Below, piece by piece: positions 35,787-45,350 of a stretch of 64,000 nucleotides of DNA (position 1 is its first letter; each line of letters opens with the position of its first letter). The stretch lies in assembly GCA_949987705.1 (NCBI GenBank), contig OX465282.1:12140501-12204500 (forward strand), in the 5' to 3' direction. The notes below the pieces were generated by a model. It was not told where the DNA came from, made no database searches, and worked only from the letters and a program-made list of their open reading frames with translations. Origin of the DNA: Thereva unica (Eukaryota; Arthropoda; Insecta; Diptera; Therevidae). The translations under genes and the position numbers were made by a program.

Positions 35787-36301
35787 GAAACCTGTAAAGT
35801 GTCAGAAATACGCTGTTCGCGCGTGCGGGGAATAAAACACTTTGAAAAGGCACCAGGAGGCCAGAACGTCGAGTCTAAAAGCTTTTCAGCGGTGTTGGGC
35901 GGTGCAGTCAGGACGAAAGACGCAACCGGTTTGGAAACATTGCTGATCTTCCTGCAGGAAACTGTAGCAGGATTAATAGCTTTAGCCCTAAGGTATTCTT
36001 TAATTGCCTCGCACGTGGTTTCAGGGGAGAAACGGGAAATGAAAATATTTCGCGGTCTGGGTACCGTTATCAAATTGGCGCAGGTGTCCGAAGACTCAGA
36101 ATCCCCTGTGCCCGACGGTTCAATGACATAAACAGAAGACGTTGTTGCCGGATCCGCTTCTGGGGTATAGCCTGAGCCCATTGCGAATGAGGGGGTGGGG
36201 ACAGACGGACTAGTAGAGGGGTTTGCAGGGGCGGCATCCGCAGCGTTGACTTTACGACTGCGTCTGCGTTTACCATGCTTTCTACGGGTTTTCGGGTTGT
36301 T

Positions 36302-36306
36302 AGGAG
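36302..36306 (+). repeat. Copia target site duplication, left (AGGAG)
   Basis: AGGAG directly precedes the 5' LTR and is repeated at 40618-40622, the 5-bp duplication expected for Ty1/copia integration. Confidence 0.95.
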
Positions 36307-36471
36307 TGTTGAAAGTCAAATTTATAATATAAAGTAAGAGATGTAAACTTTAGTCAGTAAGGAAGAAGAAGATACAAATAAAAACTGCCCTTTTTGTTAA
36401 CATTCCAAATAAGACAGACGTGTTTCTTTGTGAGTTCCCAATATTTTATTTTTAACATTATAATTTTAACA
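36307..36471 (+). repeat. Copia 5' LTR
   Basis: 165 bp starting TGTTGAAAGTC and ending ATTTTAACA, identical to the 3' LTR. It should hold the element's promoter and polyadenylation signal; no AATAAA is present, but AATAAAAACTG-like and TTTATTTTTAAC-type AT-rich segments occur. Confidence 0.95.
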
Positions 36472-36488
36472 GGTTATGGGCTCAGGCC
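36472..36488 (+). promoter_or_regulatory. Copia primer-binding site (half-tRNA iMet type)
   Basis: Directly after the LTR comes GGTTATGGGCTCAGGCC. Drosophila copia primes from a cleaved internal fragment of initiator tRNA-Met, whose anticodon region pairs with GGTTATGGGCCCAG. The site here matches with one C-to-T change, which would still allow a G-U pair. Confidence 0.85.
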
Positions 36489-36491
36489 ACG

Positions 36492-39400
36492 TTGAAAAGA
36501 AAAAAGAAAGAAATGGCGGAATTCAAGGTGCAAGTTTTTAATCTAGTTGGAGCCCAAAATTGGACCAAATGGAAACAACAAATGGTATTGCTGCTTAGAT
36601 ATCACGATCTTCTGGATATTGTCGTAAAAACTGAAAAGAGCGATGAGGAATCAAAAGCGGGAAGTGATGACAAGACAACAAAAAGGGATGCTCAGGCACA
36701 GCTATTAATAATGAATGCGCTGTCGGACGAGGTTTATAACAAGCTTGGTGTTGTAAAAACTTCAGCAGATGCATGGAAAAGGTTATTAAGTATTTATGAA
36801 CAAAGTTCGGGTCAGAGATTGGATCGATTGGCAGAACTTTTCTTCAGTGCAAAAAAGGATCCCAGTGCAGGAATTCTGGAATATGTTTCTGCTTTGCAGA
36901 AAACCTTCCATGAGTTATCAGATGAAATGAATCGTCAATTGAAAGTCCAATTGCCGGAGCAACTTTTAATGCTACGAATAACCTCGACACTTCCTCCTGA
37001 ATTTAACAACTTTCGAGAAGTCTGGGAAGCTACCAACATAAGTGAGAGAACACTGGAAAAGTTAGTTGAAAGGCTTAGAATGACAGAATTATACAATTGT
37101 GGTGAACGCGAAGATAACTCAACTACAGCATTTACATCAACGAATAAGGAAAAAACAAATACACCAAAACGTTCGAAGAAGAAAATAAAATGCTATCAAT
37201 GTAAAAAATTTGGGCATTATAAAATTGAGTGTCCGGAAAAAGCAAATTTAGCCAAAGGTGAATCGGACAAATATGGAGTTTCATATAATTCAGCTTTTAT
37301 AGGTATGGCATTTGTAACTGCTATAAAGGGACTTGACAGTCACTCTTGGATAAATGACAGTGGTGCAACGATGCATATGACATCTCATCGAAACTATTTT
37401 GTTAAGTATGAAAGTTTTCCTAATCCAAAATTTGTTGTGTTGGCAGATAATAGTAAAATAGAAGCTCTAGGAAGTGGTTTATTGTATGCAGATATGTTTG
37501 TCAATAATAGATGGGAAAGAAATCGCCTTGAAGAAGTTTGGTATGTTCCAAAATTAAGTATAAATCTGTTCTCGCAAACAAGATCGTTGTATAAAGGATT
37601 TAATTGGAAATTTAAAGGGAATAAGGCATGGTGCATGAATAATGGAAAACTTTGCTTAACTGGTCAAATGGTTGAAGGTTTAATGTTATTAAACATGAAA
37701 ATTAACGCGCAAGATAACTCTTTGACAGCTTTAGTTGTACGAGAAAGTCTTCAGGTTCATCATGAGCGCTTGGCTCATCAAAACACTCAACATGTTCAAA
37801 AATTTTTGAAACGTAGGAACATAAAATTTACAGAATCAAATGATTTTTGCGAAGGGTGTGTATTAGGTAAACAGCATCGACAAAGTTTCCATACAAGAAA
37901 GGTTCGAGCCACAGTTCCAGGGGAAATCATCAGTGCGGATGTAAATGGACCAATGTCAGTATCAGCTTTAGGTGGATCTATATATTTCGTTTGTTTCAAA
38001 GACGATTTTTCAAAATTTCGCTGTGTATATTTTATGAAAAACAAGTCAGAAGTTAAGGAAAAGCTACAGTATTTCTTGGCTGAGGTGGACTCCGCTGGTC
38101 ATAAAATTAAACAATTTTTATCAGACGGTGGTAGAGAATTTGACAATAAGGACATCAAGAGACTGTTAAAAATGAATGGAATTGAGGTAAGATTATCAAT
38201 GCCATATTGCCCAGAACAAAATGGTAGTGTGGAACGAGAAAATCGAACACTTGTCGAAGCTGCTAGATCAATGATTCATTCTAGAAATTTGCCTGTCAAA
38301 CTGTGGGCAGAAGCGGTGAATACTGCAACGCATGTTATAAACAGAACTGGTCCAACATGTATTGCTGATAAAACACCATATGAGTTGTGGTATAATAAAG
38401 TTCCTGTTATAGATCATTTTAGAATTTTTGGTGAAGAATGTTATGTTCACATACCAAAACCGAAAAGAACAAAGTGGGATCCAAAAAGTAAAAGGGCAAT
38501 GTTCGTTGGATATTCTGGTGAAAGAGATGGATACAGACTATATGATGCAAAGAAAGGTAAGATTTTCTTAAGTCGAGATGTAAAGTTTCTTTCAAACAGT
38601 ACAACAAGTTCATCGATTCAGATAAATCTGGATAGTTCTTTTAAAAGGTGTTATGAAGATAACGTTAACCTTAGTGAATCTGAACATCAATTGGATGAAG
38701 GAGAACCTGAAATTACAATGTCTGAAGGAGAACCTGACATCACAATGTCTGAAGAGGAAAATAATAAATATGGGTTAAGGAAAAGAGATGAAATAAATCC
38801 TCCAGTGCACCTTAAAGATTACGTCTTGTTAACAACTAATGAAGAGGAAAATCCATTGACCAGAGAAGAAGCACTTCAATCACTAAATGCAGAATCTTGG
38901 AAATCTGCAATGGACGACGAAATGAGGTCCTTGAAGGAAAACGAAGTCTTTGATCTTGTAAATCCTCCCGAAAATAAAACGATATTAGAAAATCGCTGGA
39001 TTTTCAAAATCAAAAGAAAAGGAGATGGTAGTATAGATAAATTTAAGGCTAGGCTAGTAGCAAAAGGTCATGTTCAGAAACCAGGTGTAGACTACGATGA
39101 AACATTTAGTCCGGTAGCTAGATACGACACTGTTAGAACTGTTTTAAGTGTTGCTGCCAATGAAAAATTGTGTTTACGTCAATTTGATATAAAAACTGCG
39201 TTTCTGTATGGTAATCTGGAAGAAGATGTTTTTATGAAACAACCTGATGGCTATAATGATGGTACTAGGAGAGTATGCAAGTTGAAACGAAGTTTATATG
39301 GTCTAAAACAAGCTCCTAGGTCCTGGAATAATCGTTTTTCTGAATTTATAAAGAATTATGGACTTAAAGAATCAACGGCAGATCCTTGCCTATATGTTAA

Positions 39401-40364
39401 ATTTGATCAAAAAGGAAAACTATTGGTAACTATATATGTTGATGATGGATTAGTAGCTGGAAGTAATGAGAAATTAATAGTAGATTTTCTAAAATGTTTA
39501 AAAGAAGAATTTAGGATAACATCAGGTGATTTAAATAGTTTTCTCGGTATGCAGATTCAACGACGAGAAGATGGATCAATTTTTGTTCATCAAGAAAGAT
39601 ATACTAGAAAAATCTTGGAGAGATTTGGAATGATAGATTGCAACAAGGTTTCAACACCTGCTGTGACTTCTGAAGTTTCTGTGGATGAAGATAACGCTAA
39701 GAATAAACCATACAGAGAAGCTGTGGGGAGTTTGATGTTCCTTATGATCACGACTAGACCCGACATTGCGTTTGCTGTCTCAAGAGTATCACAAAAGCTG
39801 GAAAATCCTTCTGAAAGTGATTGGGGTATGGTGAAAAGAATTTTTCGTTATTTGACAGGAACAATTAATCATGGACTAGTGTATAGAACTGATGGACCAA
39901 AGGGATTGAAAATTTTTACTGATGCTGATTTTGCTGGAGATGTTGGTAATCGAAAATCCACAACTGGAGTAATTGCATTACATAGCGGTGCAGCTATAAC
40001 CTGGACATGTCAAAAACAAAAATCAGTTGCGCTATCAACTACTGAAGCAGAGTTTGTTGCTGGAAATGAGGGAGCAAAAGAAGCCATTTGGCTTAAAAGA
40101 CTATTGACGGAAATCACTGGCAAAGAATACAAACCAACTCTATACATGGATAACGCAAGTGCAATAAAATTATGTCAGAACCCAGAGTTTCATAAACGTA
40201 CGAAACATATCGAGGTAAAATACTTTTTCATCAGAGAAAAATATCAAGAAGGAGCGTACAATATAGAACATGTCTCTAGTGAAGAGCAATTGGCTGACAT
40301 ATGCACAAAGCCTCTACAAGGAGAACGATTTAAACGTCTACGTAATATGATTGGACTAATTTAG
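36492..40364 (+). CDS. Copia Gag-Pol polyprotein (1290 aa)
   Basis: One uninterrupted frame encodes all copia functions. Domains in order: Gag with NLVGAQNWTKWKQQM near the N-terminus; a CCHC zinc knuckle CYQCKKFGHYKIEC (about 234-247); aspartic protease with DSGATMHM (about 289); integrase with an HHCC zinc site (H423 to C456 region), then catalytic Asp in SADVNGPM (about 482), Asp in SDGGREF (about 544) and Glu in NGSVERENR (about 581); reverse transcriptase from NRWIFKIKRK (about 833) with active site YVDDG (about 982); RNase H from TDADFAGD (about 1143) through STTEAEF. Length is normal for single-ORF copia elements. Met at residue 8 (36513, MAEFKVQVFNL) is the more usual Gag start than the first Met. 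There is no frame or key-residue defect. Confidence 0.95.
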   Translation: MKRKKKEMAEFKVQVFNLVGAQNWTKWKQQMVLLLRYHDLLDIVVKTEKSDEESKAGSDDKTTKRDAQAQLLIMNALSDEVYNKLGVVKTSADAWKRLLSIYEQSSGQRLDRLAELFFSAKKDPSAGILEYVSALQKTFHELSDEMNRQLKVQLPEQLLMLRITSTLPPEFNNFREVWEATNISERTLEKLVERLRMTELYNCGEREDNSTTAFTSTNKEKTNTPKRSKKKIKCYQCKKFGHYKIECPEKANLAKGESDKYGVSYNSAFIGMAFVTAIKGLDSHSWINDSGATMHMTSHRNYFVKYESFPNPKFVVLADNSKIEALGSGLLYADMFVNNRWERNRLEEVWYVPKLSINLFSQTRSLYKGFNWKFKGNKAWCMNNGKLCLTGQMVEGLMLLNMKINAQDNSLTALVVRESLQVHHERLAHQNTQHVQKFLKRRNIKFTESNDFCEGCVLGKQHRQSFHTRKVRATVPGEIISADVNGPMSVSALGGSIYFVCFKDDFSKFRCVYFMKNKSEVKEKLQYFLAEVDSAGHKIKQFLSDGGREFDNKDIKRLLKMNGIEVRLSMPYCPEQNGSVERENRTLVEAARSMIHSRNLPVKLWAEAVNTATHVINRTGPTCIADKTPYELWYNKVPVIDHFRIFGEECYVHIPKPKRTKWDPKSKRAMFVGYSGERDGYRLYDAKKGKIFLSRDVKFLSNSTTSSSIQINLDSSFKRCYEDNVNLSESEHQLDEGEPEITMSEGEPDITMSEEENNKYGLRKRDEINPPVHLKDYVLLTTNEEENPLTREEALQSLNAESWKSAMDDEMRSLKENEVFDLVNPPENKTILENRWIFKIKRKGDGSIDKFKARLVAKGHVQKPGVDYDETFSPVARYDTVRTVLSVAANEKLCLRQFDIKTAFLYGNLEEDVFMKQPDGYNDGTRRVCKLKRSLYGLKQAPRSWNNRFSEFIKNYGLKESTADPCLYVKFDQKGKLLVTIYVDDGLVAGSNEKLIVDFLKCLKEEFRITSGDLNSFLGMQIQRREDGSIFVHQERYTRKILERFGMIDCNKVSTPAVTSEVSVDEDNAKNKPYREAVGSLMFLMITTRPDIAFAVSRVSQKLENPSESDWGMVKRIFRYLTGTINHGLVYRTDGPKGLKIFTDADFAGDVGNRKSTTGVIALHSGAAITWTCQKQKSVALSTTEAEFVAGNEGAKEAIWLKRLLTEITGKEYKPTLYMDNASAIKLCQNPEFHKRTKHIEVKYFFIREKYQEGAYNIEHVSSEEQLADICTKPLQGERFKRLRNMIGLI

Positions 40365-40452
40365 TAATTACTGTAGATTGTCACACTTTCCCTATTGTTT
40401 TTGGATTGGAATATTTGTTTTTGATTTATATTGAGTTAAATTTGAAGGGAAG

Positions 40453-40617
40453 TGTTGAAAGTCAAATTTATAATATAAAGTAAGAGATGTAAACTTTAGT
40501 CAGTAAGGAAGAAGAAGATACAAATAAAAACTGCCCTTTTTGTTAACATTCCAAATAAGACAGACGTGTTTCTTTGTGAGTTCCCAATATTTTATTTTTA
40601 ACATTATAATTTTAACA
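40453..40617 (+). repeat. Copia 3' LTR
   Basis: 165 bp, identical by eye to the 5' LTR, preceded by the polypurine tract and followed by AGGAG at 40618-40622. Confidence 0.95.
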
Positions 40618-41423
40618 AGGAGCCAGACTGGAGGCAGCCTCCACCGAAGGGGCTTGCTCAAGTATTTTGGTCGGGTCGTTTAAGGCTGTGAGGTTTAAAG
40701 TAGCTGCGTCATCCTCCGTTGGAGGAACAGCCATGGAGCAGGGTGTAGAGAGAAGCTGCTCCTCTACCTGCAGGGCGCCAGCAGATACTGCCAACGTTGA
40801 GGGGGAGTTTATTCTATCGCTGACGCTTTCTAATTTTAAGGATAGGGAACTCAGGGCATTGTGATTTTGTAACACTGCTATAGACAGCGGTTCCATATCC
40901 GCCCGAACACGTTTCGTACTCCTTTTAATGTCATCTAATATCGGAATAAGAGGAGCTAAGGAGTTAACAGTGCAGGAGGAAGTAGCGACAGGATTGAGGA
41001 TCGGCGAATGTATGTCGTCGATCGAGTCAAAGACCGTTGCAACCCGGGAAGAAAATTCTTGAAATTTATTCATAAGGGTACCCGAGTTTGTCCCAACAGA
41101 AGCAAGGGTGGCGGTCAATGTATCGAGCCGGACGTTGATCGACTGGACATCATCGGTTAACATCTGAAAATGTGGGATATTTCCAGAGAAAGAATTTAGA
41201 CGTCCCATGACTTTCTCATGACTATCAAGGAAGACATCAGAGATGTCTTTCATAAGTCTCAGGACGTGGCAGGGTTGTATGTCGGAGCATTCAGTACAAG
41301 TTGACCCTCTAGGAGCCGAAGCTTTGCCACTAACTCGAACGAGCCACCACATACACCATCACAGGAAATTCCGTCTTGGACGATTTCCAAAGAACACAGC
41401 TTACAAAACTGGGGACCCGCCAT
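40618..41423 (-). pseudogene. LINE copy 1 ORF1, N-terminal part with damaged PHD finger
   Basis: ORF1 proteins of CR1-like LINEs bind nucleic acid and often begin with a PHD-type zinc finger. From Met 41423 the frame reads MAGPQFCKLCSLEI ... SCDGVCGGSF, the first Cys pairs of such a finger. The His/Cys part is lost and the remaining STCTECSD pair lies in another frame (41352 onward), so the finger is broken by a deletion. After it the frame runs open to the copia insertion, with helical, coiled-coil-like segments (LMKDISDVFLDSHEKVMGRL, SLSLKLESVSDRINS). Before the insertion it continued in frame into 36306-35747. Confidence 0.7.
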
Positions 41424-41444
41424 TGGAAAAAGTAAGGTGGTCAA

Positions 41445-43720
41445 AAGTAATTTCCAGGACGAGAAAGCGAAAATAAACTGAATTGCTAAATCTGATAATA
41501 AAAATTTTTCAGTTTGAGAAGCAATCCACGGGTTTAAAAAAACGTTGCATAACCTTAGGTGAATGTTATCACCAAAGTAAATATAGTAAAAGGTTATGCA
41601 CCAACTTTTTCACAGGAAAATAATTATTATTAATTATTATTTTAATTATTTTCCTATTTTTTCCTGATATATGGGGAAGAGGGGAAAAAAATATTGTAGA
41701 AAGAAGTAAATGGGCTACTAACCTCGAAACTGCTGTCGAGATTGACAGGAAAAAACAACAACAAAAACAAATAAAAACCACTAGCACAGCAGGAACAAAA
41801 ACAAAAACCCCAGTTAAAAAATCACTAAACAAAAATTAAAAATACCAAAAATAATGTCCAACGATCATGATGTCCAACAAAGTTAACAAAAATTGTACTT
41901 TTGTCATGAAGAAGTTTTGTAACATTAAGTATAAGTGCAAGTAAAGTACAAATTAGTATGTTGACGGAGCGTTTACTTAAAATCTTTGAGAGGAGACAAA
42001 TCCCACCCCGTTCGAAGTACTCACCCACTCAACCCCCAATCCACAATCGAAAAAAAGTAGAACATTTAATTGCAGTGTATTGATAAAATTTTTGAAATGT
42101 TCGTAGACATGAGGCACCGGATTTCATGATGTTTTTCTAAAGAAATATGTGGAGAGTTTTAAGTTTTATTTGATAGCGGAGTGGGACTTCCCTCAAATTA
42201 TTTCTTTTTTGAGTAGTTAAATTGCGCCCAATTTAACTTATAGGATATAGGAACTAAAACGATTGTCCGTTTGTGTATGCTTCTCTCTTGCATTAGGGTG
42301 TGCAAAAATATCTCTTGATAGATCTATATTGTTATATACGTGCGTTATATACAAACGTGTACTGGTCGGTATATGTGTGTGTTGTATACGGCCGTACAGT
42401 CCTACCCGTCACATGCCCGAGGACTATGTTTCAATTACGATCGGTGGTCGCCCGTTGTAAGGCCTTATTTTATTTCTACTCGGGCATCACCCAGTCACCT
42501 CTAAGTCATTCCATCCTTTATCATCTCTTAACTCGGCTAAGGAATTGTTGGTACGCAGTAGAAGGGACGTAAGGACACTCATTGACTCTATGTCGGGTCA
42601 CTTGTTGACTTGATTACTGGAGACAGAGCCATGCATTAAGTAGGTTAGTAAGAGCGGAATACTCTACCTGCGAACTTTGCTTGTGTATAGTGCACTTGTA
42701 GAGTTGCTTTGGTTTTATAGCGGGGGTTGTAACGGAATGTGACTCCAAGGCGGGTAAACCTCAAGTGATTTGAAGGGTGGAGTTGCACCGCTATTACAGT
42801 GAACGACACATTTTTGCGAGAGACCAGGGCCAGATCTCGGTTGTAGAGCCTTTAAAGAAGAGAAGAGCTTTGCCTTGAGCAGGATGAGTCTGTCTTTCAC
42901 TTTCGCTACTAGCTCGAGCAGTAAAGTCTAAATGACAAGCCACTGTCCAAGTGGTCTGGTCTAAAAATATGAGGTATAAGGGTGTAGTGCCACAGGCCAA
43001 GTAAGCTGATATGATTCTTTTGGGCCAAATACCTTACCAAAGAAATGACAGATTTTCGGTATTCAATAAAAATTGTCTTTTGAGAAGAAATGGGTATCGT
43101 CCCTATGGAAAAATTGCGGTTCCAAGGGATAAGCCAAGTATAGTGGGCCAGCTTTTTTTTTAGATTAGCACAGTAGTAGTATAGCTAGAAGGGTTCTGGG
43201 ACCCAACTTTTCTTCTCTCCTTGCTCTTTTGCCATTCGTCTATTAGATAGCTACATATATACCTGGGTCATTTGATAACGATTCATGAAGAGACCATCAG
43301 GTAACTACACAAACGAAAAATCATAATAAAGGCAAATGACGAAATAAAGCAAAACTGTTATCAAAAACACTAACTTAAGAAAGGAGAGGGAAAAGCCCCC
43401 AAAACAAATCACATGAGCAAGCGCAAACGATATCAAAGTTTTGCGGCCATAAAAATTTCCTCATCGCAGCGAAAACGCGAATCTTGTCAAAATATCTCCT
43501 ACAAAAAAAAATCTTTCGCTCTCGCTCACTTAGCAGTTACGAGCCTTTTTTTTAAAAGCTAATGCAGCGAAATGCCAAAAGTGAGTGTCTCTGAGCGGGC
43601 CAGAAAGGGAAATATGAGGGGAGGGTACCAGAGCCCTCGTTGCTATTCGGCTCACAGCGAGTAAGACTTGGAGGGGTCGGTACGAATTCGGGATTATTAA
43701 TAAAGTACCTGATGGAGTAA
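41445..43720. other. Unassigned DNA around one MITE end
   Basis: Sequence upstream of LINE copy 1 may include its 5' UTR, but no boundary was found. AT-rich DNA follows. A CCCGAGT-family terminus is at 42446-42488. No genes were recognised, and the short open frames lack motifs. Confidence 0.4.
42446..42488. mobile_element. CCCGAGT-family terminus
   Basis: CGCCCGTTGTAAGGCC followed by ATTTCTACTCGGGCAT is the right-end arrangement of the elements at 2692-2943 and (reversed) 32877-32987. A possible matching left end, ATGCCCGAG at 42412-42420, would make a very short element. Otherwise this is a solo end. Confidence 0.5.
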
Positions 43721-44153
43721 AGGCCCAATTACAATGACCGGATCTACGCGGATTGAAATGTCAAAAGAACGCATCAGAACGGATAGGAAACTGCACTGAT
43801 TACAATGAACGGATCAGTTCGCGTTTAAACGTCACGTTATATTCACTCTTTGGCTTACAGTACTTCATAATCTTTCACTTCTGCGATTAACTGCTCGTCC
43901 GAAAACATTTTTAAAAACATAAAAAACCAAACCAAATAAAACCTTACACAATCACAGCTTTTGTTTACCAAAATTTTGACAGCTCAATCCGGCGATTTCT
44001 AAACAAACTAAAACGAATCCGGCACAGATGCGATCAAATGCGTTTGAATCCGTTCATTGTAATCGGTTAAATGGAAAACGCTTGCTTGGAAAACCACTTT
44101 GACAGTTCAATCCGATTCTGTTCCGCTCTAATCCGGTCATTGTAATTGGGCCT
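43721..44153. mobile_element. Tourist-like MITE (PIF/Harbinger type), TAA TSD
   Basis: Inverted termini start AGGCCCAATTACAATGACCG and flank 433 bp of noncoding DNA. TAA is duplicated at both sides (43718-43720 and 44154-44156), the trinucleotide type used by PIF/Harbinger. Internally, ATTACAATGAACGGAT and its inverse occur again, so the element folds back further. Its termini differ from those of the Harbinger at 23.7-28.0 kb, so that element is not its source. Confidence 0.85.
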
Positions 44154-44189
44154 TAAAAGCAGACAAAAGCGAAGTTGACCTCGCTTAAA

Positions 44190-44850
44190 ACCAGATAGTG
44201 AACAAGAGTTTTCCGTGTTATCATGAGCGAATATCACTTGTTAAAGGAGTTTCTGCAGTGGTGCCTTGCTAACTTATGCGGGTATTTGAAGTCTCATGCT
44301 AGGATAAGTCATTCTTAGAAGACCAGATTGGTAGGACTACCAAAATCAAAGAATATAGATGGAATGGTTCTGTAGGCTAAGTTCGCCTATGGTACCAGCG
44401 ATTTCCTCTTCCTTTCCTATCTTCGCATTTGCATCTCCCACTATCATCTTAATGTCGTTTGATGGAATTTGATTAAAAGCTCATAGCAGGGTTTCGTAGA
44501 ACTCGTCCTTTTCTTCGTTGGAGCATGTATCTTAATTCTGGACAGATTGTGGAATCACGTCCTGAGTCTTAGTTAGCATATTCTCCCACTGATACCGTTA
44601 AAATCGATATTGCTCGATGTTATTGAGTTGCTCACCAAAAATTCCACTCCAAATTCTTTCCCCGTTGACACTATTCCACTGGAGGACGTTGTCTGTGTTC
44701 TGAGTTCTGTAATCATATAATTTCGTTACCTGGTCTCTTGCAATGCTGCTACTTTTACTCGATATCTCTTGAGCTCGTCCAGTATAATTTTCACTCCTCC
44801 TAATCTATTTAGCGTCCTAACATTCCGTGTTCCATATTTCGTTACCTAAG
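44190..44850 (-). pseudogene. RTE-like LINE endonuclease fragment
   Basis: The minus strand reads, through several frames, as the N-terminal AP endonuclease of RTE elements. Recognisable pieces are GGVKIILDELKRYRVKVAAL followed by QETR (about 44815-44735), GKEFGVEFLVSNSI (about 44665-44625), an IKIHAPT segment (about 44550-44520) and FHETSNT near 44255. The family pattern is LxxLLDELxxYxVxIxALQETRW ... HAPT ... LHETSN. Many stops and frame changes make it a dead, old copy. The reverse transcriptase part is absent. Confidence 0.7.
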
Positions 44851-45127
44851 TCGTTTCCGTGTTATTTTTCCAGTCTGAGGCCGGTAACACCGAGACTAGA
44901 CTGTTAGCCTAGTGCCCAACCAGTACGATCAGTTTTTCCGCGCTGAAAACTCGAATGCGCCCCTCCACCTTAGATACAGTTAACTGCATTGCCCAGAGGT
45001 GACGATGAGGACATGGTGGGTAAGACGTTGCTGACAGAGCTGTGATTTTGATTTGTAGAAGGTATTCCCTAAATTTTGTGGCCTTCACACCATGAACGTG
45101 TGAACCTCCTAGGACGAGACAATTAAC

Positions 45128-45224
45128 ATTTTTTTCTTAAACCCTTTATTTTTGAAATTTCGCCTCCTCCAAATTGCACCCGGTGCAAGTGCACCATTTG
45201 CACCTATGAAAGTGTCGTCCATGC
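45128..45224 (-). mobile_element. hAT element end (fragment)
   Basis: Read on the minus strand, it gives TTTCATAGGTGCAAATGGTG, GCACTTGCACCGGGTGCAAT and a GGAGGCG-type continuation. This matches the left end of the hAT element at 8722 and the copy at 61649. The outer terminus has decayed and no opposite end was found. Confidence 0.65.
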
Positions 45225-45284
45225 ATCAATAACTCAGTTTTTTAAAGAGGGAAAATTGTTTCTGAATTGCATTGGAGAGTCTCT

Positions 45285-45350
45285 ACCACTGCGTGGAATC
45301 GAACCACAGACCTCTTGGAAGGTAGTCGTACGGTCCAGTCATTAGATTTC
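45285..45350 (-). repeat. tRNA-derived SINE head
   Basis: On the minus strand, box B GGTTCGATTCC (45305-45295) and a degraded box A (TCTAATGACTGG, about 45346-45335) are spaced as in a tRNA. The intervening ACTACCTTCCAAGAGGTCT resembles the same part of the SINE at 54.7 kb. It is not a functional tRNA, because no acceptor stem forms. Confidence 0.5.

Larger units (their letters stand above)
35747..36306 (-). pseudogene. LINE copy 1 ORF1, C-terminal part (after copia)
   Basis: This is the 3' part of ORF1, cut off by the copia insertion. It begins in the basic tract KTRRKHGKRRRSRK, passes a Pro/Ser/Thr-rich linker and ends in a domain (NIFISRFSPETTCEAIKEYL ... STFWPPGAF) that resembles the nucleic-acid-binding C-terminal module of LINE ORF1 proteins. 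The stop is TGA at 35747-35749. Removing copia and one copy of the AGGAG duplication joins this frame exactly to the N-terminal part at 40618-41352. ORF1 was therefore open across this point when copia inserted. Confidence 0.75.
36307..40617 (+). mobile_element. Intact Ty1/copia LTR retrotransposon
   Basis: A complete 4311-bp element: 165-bp LTRs that are identical by eye (36307-36471 and 40453-40617, TGTTG...TAACA), flanked by AGGAG duplications. It has a primer-binding site, one long Gag-Pol frame and a polypurine tract (TTTGAAGGGAAG, 40441-40452). Identical LTRs mean a very recent insertion. It sits in ORF1 of an older LINE, in opposite orientation. Nothing visible prevents it from being active. 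Confidence 0.96.
33134..41444 (-). mobile_element. CR1-type LINE (copy 1), split by copia
   Basis: A minus-strand non-LTR retrotransposon with two ORFs: a PHD-finger ORF1 (41423 down to 35747, interrupted by the copia element at 36307-40617) and an endonuclease/RT ORF2 (down to 33134). PHD-containing ORF1 is a known trait of CR1-like LINEs. Compared with copy 2 at 47.8-53.0 kb, it lacks the last part of ORF2 and any 3' tail, so the 3' end is missing. ORF1 and ORF2 overlap in different frames (see slippery site). The 5' boundary is not defined. Confidence 0.8.

Noticed and set aside
33197..36131. Plus-strand ORFs of 74, 152 and 219 codons
   Set aside because: They are antisense shadows of LINE copy 1 ORF2 and ORF1.
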